64,000 nucleotides of DNA from Shewanella japonica (GTDB lineage: Bacteria > Pseudomonadota > Gammaproteobacteria > Enterobacterales > Shewanellaceae), in the NCBI RefSeq assembly GCF_002075795.1, contig NZ_CP020472.1, positions 1,161,001 to 1,225,000 on the forward strand. The letters run 5' to 3'. The notes under the pieces are model-generated. The model worked only from the letters and a program-made list of their open reading frames with translations, made no database searches and was not told where the DNA came from. Positions 61,707 to 64,000 of the stretch are shown here, in pieces (position 1 is the first letter of the stretch; each line of letters starts with the position of its first letter). The position numbers and the translations under genes were made by a program.

Positions 61707-62585
61707 TTAGTCGTCGTTGTCTTCTTGAAGTTTAGGATCAGGTAACTTCACACTAAGCTGAATGAGTCGTCGAGTATCAGCGTTAGTGACTTTGAATTCA
61801 ATGCCTTCGATTAACACGCTTTCATTACGCTCTGGTAAATGACCAAAGGCATGAGACACTAAACCACCGACAGTATCGAACTCTTCGTCGCTGAATTGGG
61901 TACCACAAGCTTCATTGAATTCATCAATGGGCGTGCGGGCTTTAACCATAAACGCTGTGTTACTGATCTTCTTGATTTCCGTATCTTCCACTGAGCTATG
62001 GTCAAATTCGTCTTCAATTTCGCCGACGATTTCTTCCAAGATATCTTCAATGGTGACTAGACCGGATACGCCACCGTACTCATCAACCACAATGGCCATA
62101 TGATAACGTTGGGAGCGGAATTCTTTTAGCAGCACATCGACTCGTTTACTTTCTGGGACAACTACAGCAGGTCGAATGACTTGGTGTAATGAGAAAGGTT
62201 GGTCGGATTGCTTAAAACCATATTTGAGTAGATCTTTTGCTAACAAAATACCTTCAATATGATCTTTATCTTCGTTTACTACGGGAAAACGAGAGTGCGC
62301 TGATTCGATGACTGTTTCAAGTAACTCTTCAACAGTACTATCGATTTGTAATGTGACTATTTGGCTTCGAGGGATCATAATATCGCGAACGCGAAGACCC
62401 GATACTTCTAAAACACCATTCATCATTTCGCGAGTATCTTCGGTAATGAGATCACGCTCTTCAGCGCCTGCAATCACATCAACAAGATCTTCACGATTTT
62501 GAGGTTCGCCCTGAAACAACTGACCTATTTTGTCAATCCAGTTTTTTTTACGGGCGCTGGTACTCGGTGGGATGTCGTCACTCAT
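61707..62585 (-). CDS. corC: CorC/YbeX CBS-domain protein
   Basis: 292 residues. N-terminal linker, then GVLEVSGLRVRDIMIPRSQIVTL opening tandem CBS domains (about 60-190, VDEYGGVSGLVTIEDILEEIVGEIEDE), and a C-terminal CorC_HlyC domain. Associated with magnesium/cobalt efflux and ribosome maturation with YbeY. In operon with lnt. Confidence 0.95.
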   Translation of the reverse strand: MSDDIPPSTSARKKNWIDKIGQLFQGEPQNREDLVDVIAGAEERDLITEDTREMMNGVLEVSGLRVRDIMIPRSQIVTLQIDSTVEELLETVIESAHSRFPVVNEDKDHIEGILLAKDLLKYGFKQSDQPFSLHQVIRPAVVVPESKRVDVLLKEFRSQRYHMAIVVDEYGGVSGLVTIEDILEEIVGEIEDEFDHSSVEDTEIKKISNTAFMVKARTPIDEFNEACGTQFSDEEFDTVGGLVSHAFGHLPERNESVLIEGIEFKVTNADTRRLIQLSVKLPDPKLQEDNDD

Positions 62586-62636
62586 AATATTTTACTAAAT
62601 CGCTGGAGGGCACTTTCATGCAATCCTTTGACTTAT

Positions 62637-63119
62637 TTATGCTTCCTTATACGGATTTGAAAAACCTAAACCTTCAATGAGTTGAGTCTCTAATGACTCC
62701 ATTTCTTCGGCTTCACTGTCGATAATATGGTCATAACCTAGCAAATGCAAGCAGCCATGAATAACCATATGAGCCCAATGTGCAACAAGGGGCTTATTTT
62801 GTTGTTTTGCTTCGAGTTCTACGACCTCAGCAGCAATGATTAAATCACCTAAAAGTGGCAATTCTACCCCTGGTGGGGCATCGAAGGGAAACGATAAAAC
62901 ATTTGTTGGTTTATCCTTGCCTCGATAAGTATGGTTGAGCTGCTGACTTTCAGTATTTTCGACAATACGAATCGTCAATTCAGCTTGTGCCATTGTGTTA
63001 CCAATTGCGGTGCGAACCCATAATTCAAACTCTTCTTGTGTCGGAATAGCTTGTGGGTCATTTACCGCAATCTGTAAGTCTACATCTAGCTCCAGTTTCG
63101 TGCTTTTCTCAGAGCTCAT
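62637..63119 (-). CDS. ybeY: Endoribonuclease YbeY
   Basis: 160 residues from ATG 63119 ([15 protein letters not shown]), overlapping the phoH end by 11 bp; the frame extends 7 codons further. [19 protein letters not shown] and the zinc motif [11 protein letters not shown] are intact. It processes 16S rRNA 3' ends and checks ribosome quality. Confidence 0.96.
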   Translation of the reverse strand: MSSEKSTKLELDVDLQIAVNDPQAIPTQEEFELWVRTAIGNTMAQAELTIRIVENTESQQLNHTYRGKDKPTNVLSFPFDAPPGVELPLLGDLIIAAEVVELEAKQQNKPLVAHWAHMVIHGCLHLLGYDHIIDSEAEEMESLETQLIEGLGFSNPYKEA

Positions 63120-64000
63120 TTTTAACGACCTCAGTAGCATGATTTTCTTGCGTCATTTGTTCGTTAAATGCTTCTTGTCGCTTTTTGTACTGGCGCTCTT
63201 TTTCTGCTTTTATTGCTAGCTCTTTACTGTCGAAGGCATCATAGGCTTCAACAATTCTAGCAACAATTGGGTGACGCACAACATCGTGTGACATGAAAAA
63301 GTTAAAGCTGATGTCATTCACTTCGCTGAGCACTTCGATAGCTTGGCGTAGACCAGACTTTTGGCTACGAGGCAAATCTATTTGAGTAATATCACCTGTG
63401 ATAACAGCGCGAGAATTAAAGCCGATACGGGTTAGGAACATTTTCATTTGTTCAACCGTTGTATTTTGGCTTTCATCCAAAATAACAAACGCATCATTTA
63501 AGGTACGGCCTCGCATATAAGCAAGTGGCGCGATTTCAATAATGTTGCGCTCAATCAGTTTTTCAACTTTTTCAAATCCGAGCATTTCAAATAATGCATC
63601 ATAAAGCGGGCGTAAGTAAGGGTCGACTTTCTGGCTTAAATCACCAGGCAAGAAACCTAACTTTTCACCTGCTTCAACCGCTGGTCGAGTTAGCAAAATA
63701 CGGCGGACTTCTTGGCGCTCAAGGGCATCAACGGCTGCAGCCACGGCTAAGAAGGTTTTACCCGTACCAGCAGGACCAATACCAAAAGTAATATCATGCT
63801 TGGCAATATTGGCCACATAATTGGCTTGGTTTGGATTTCTTGGCTTGATAACACCGCGTTTAGTTTTGATGTGCAGGGCACTGTCTTCACCTGAGCTTTC
63901 AGCTTCAAGGTTGATGACTTCTTGTATGGCTAAATGCACGCGCTCAGGTTCAAGATCAGGGGTGCTGCCTTTAACCGTTTGCGTTTCAATATATAACTGC
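63109..64000 (-). CDS. phoH: PhoH-family ATPase (YbeZ), 5' end outside window
   Basis: The frame is open to the right edge, reading [20 protein letters not shown] before the GTG at 63939, so the start lies beyond 64000. Visible parts: the ATPase domain with Walker [44 protein letters not shown] (Walker B) and [11 protein letters not shown]. PhoH/YbeZ partners YbeY in RNA processing. First of the phoH-ybeY-corC-lnt operon in view. Confidence 0.95.
   Translation of the reverse strand, partial: QLYIETQTVKGSTPDLEPERVHLAIQEVINLEAESSGEDSALHIKTKRGVIKPRNPNQANYVANIAKHDITFGIGPAGTGKTFLAVAAAVDALERQEVRRILLTRPAVEAGEKLGFLPGDLSQKVDPYLRPLYDALFEMLGFEKVEKLIERNIIEIAPLAYMRGRTLNDAFVILDESQNTTVEQMKMFLTRIGFNSRAVITGDITQIDLPRSQKSGLRQAIEVLSEVNDISFNFFMSHDVVRHPIVARIVEAYDAFDSKELAIKAEKERQYKKRQEAFNEQMTQENHATEVVKNEL

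Overview
The window looks like a chromosomal segment of a moderately AT-rich gammaproteobacterium, most likely Shewanella. Evidence: the cell-wall and lipoate gene order shared with enterobacteria (phoH-ybeY-corC-lnt, ybeL, leuS-lptE-holA-nadD-rsfS-rlmH-mrdA-mrdB-mltB-rlpA-dacA-ybeD-lipB-lipA), a small multiheme cytochrome, a pepsin-like aspartic protease of the shewasin type, and a split borosin pair like SonM/SonA of Shewanella oneidensis. The genus is inferred from recalled gene content, not from a search.

Layout. 1-13 kb: accessory and housekeeping mix. It holds an M14 zinc carboxypeptidase (cut by the left edge), alpha/beta hydrolases, a DCC-family thiol protein with no normal start codon, a gene graveyard at 2.65-3.5 kb (a decayed LysR copy and a 75-bp duplicate of an upstream gene), a frameshifted small membrane gene, a divergent LysR/TDT-transporter pair, a penicillin-acylase-type hydrolase, a DUF2057 protein, a sulfotransferase-like protein, PpiC, a DsbA-like protein and a miniature triheme cytochrome c. 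13-25 kb: an SRAP peptidase, a FadE-like acyl-CoA dehydrogenase, an outer-membrane barrel, two TM2 proteins, an amidohydrolase, and a two-component system divergent from a three-gene lipid-linked sugar operon (GT2, ArnT-like, GtrA-like), with a 23-bp palindrome between them.

25-37 kb: two paralogous transporters, each a DAACS/SDF symporter fused to a periplasmic binding domain, flank a BshA-like (bacillithiol pathway) glycosyltransferase. Then come a class 1A (fumarate-type) dihydroorotate dehydrogenase, a SIMPL protein, a YtcJ-like amidohydrolase, a diguanylate cyclase with a GGDQF motif and a short TetR regulator. 37-43 kb: the shewasin-like protease, a GNAT acetyltransferase, and the most notable locus, a borosin backbone N-methyltransferase, its separate 89-residue precursor, and a TPR-GGDEF cyclase starting 6 bp after the precursor.

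43-64 kb: conserved core. holD-rimI, a DUF6500-like gene, then on the minus strand two large groups: leuS through lipA (tRNA charging, LPS assembly, DNA polymerase delta, NAD synthesis, ribosome silencing and methylation, rod-shape peptidoglycan synthesis, lipoate), and phoH-ybeY-corC-lnt followed by an orphan pilin-like gene. PhoH is cut by the right edge. I found no rRNA, tRNA, CRISPR array, insertion sequence or prophage.
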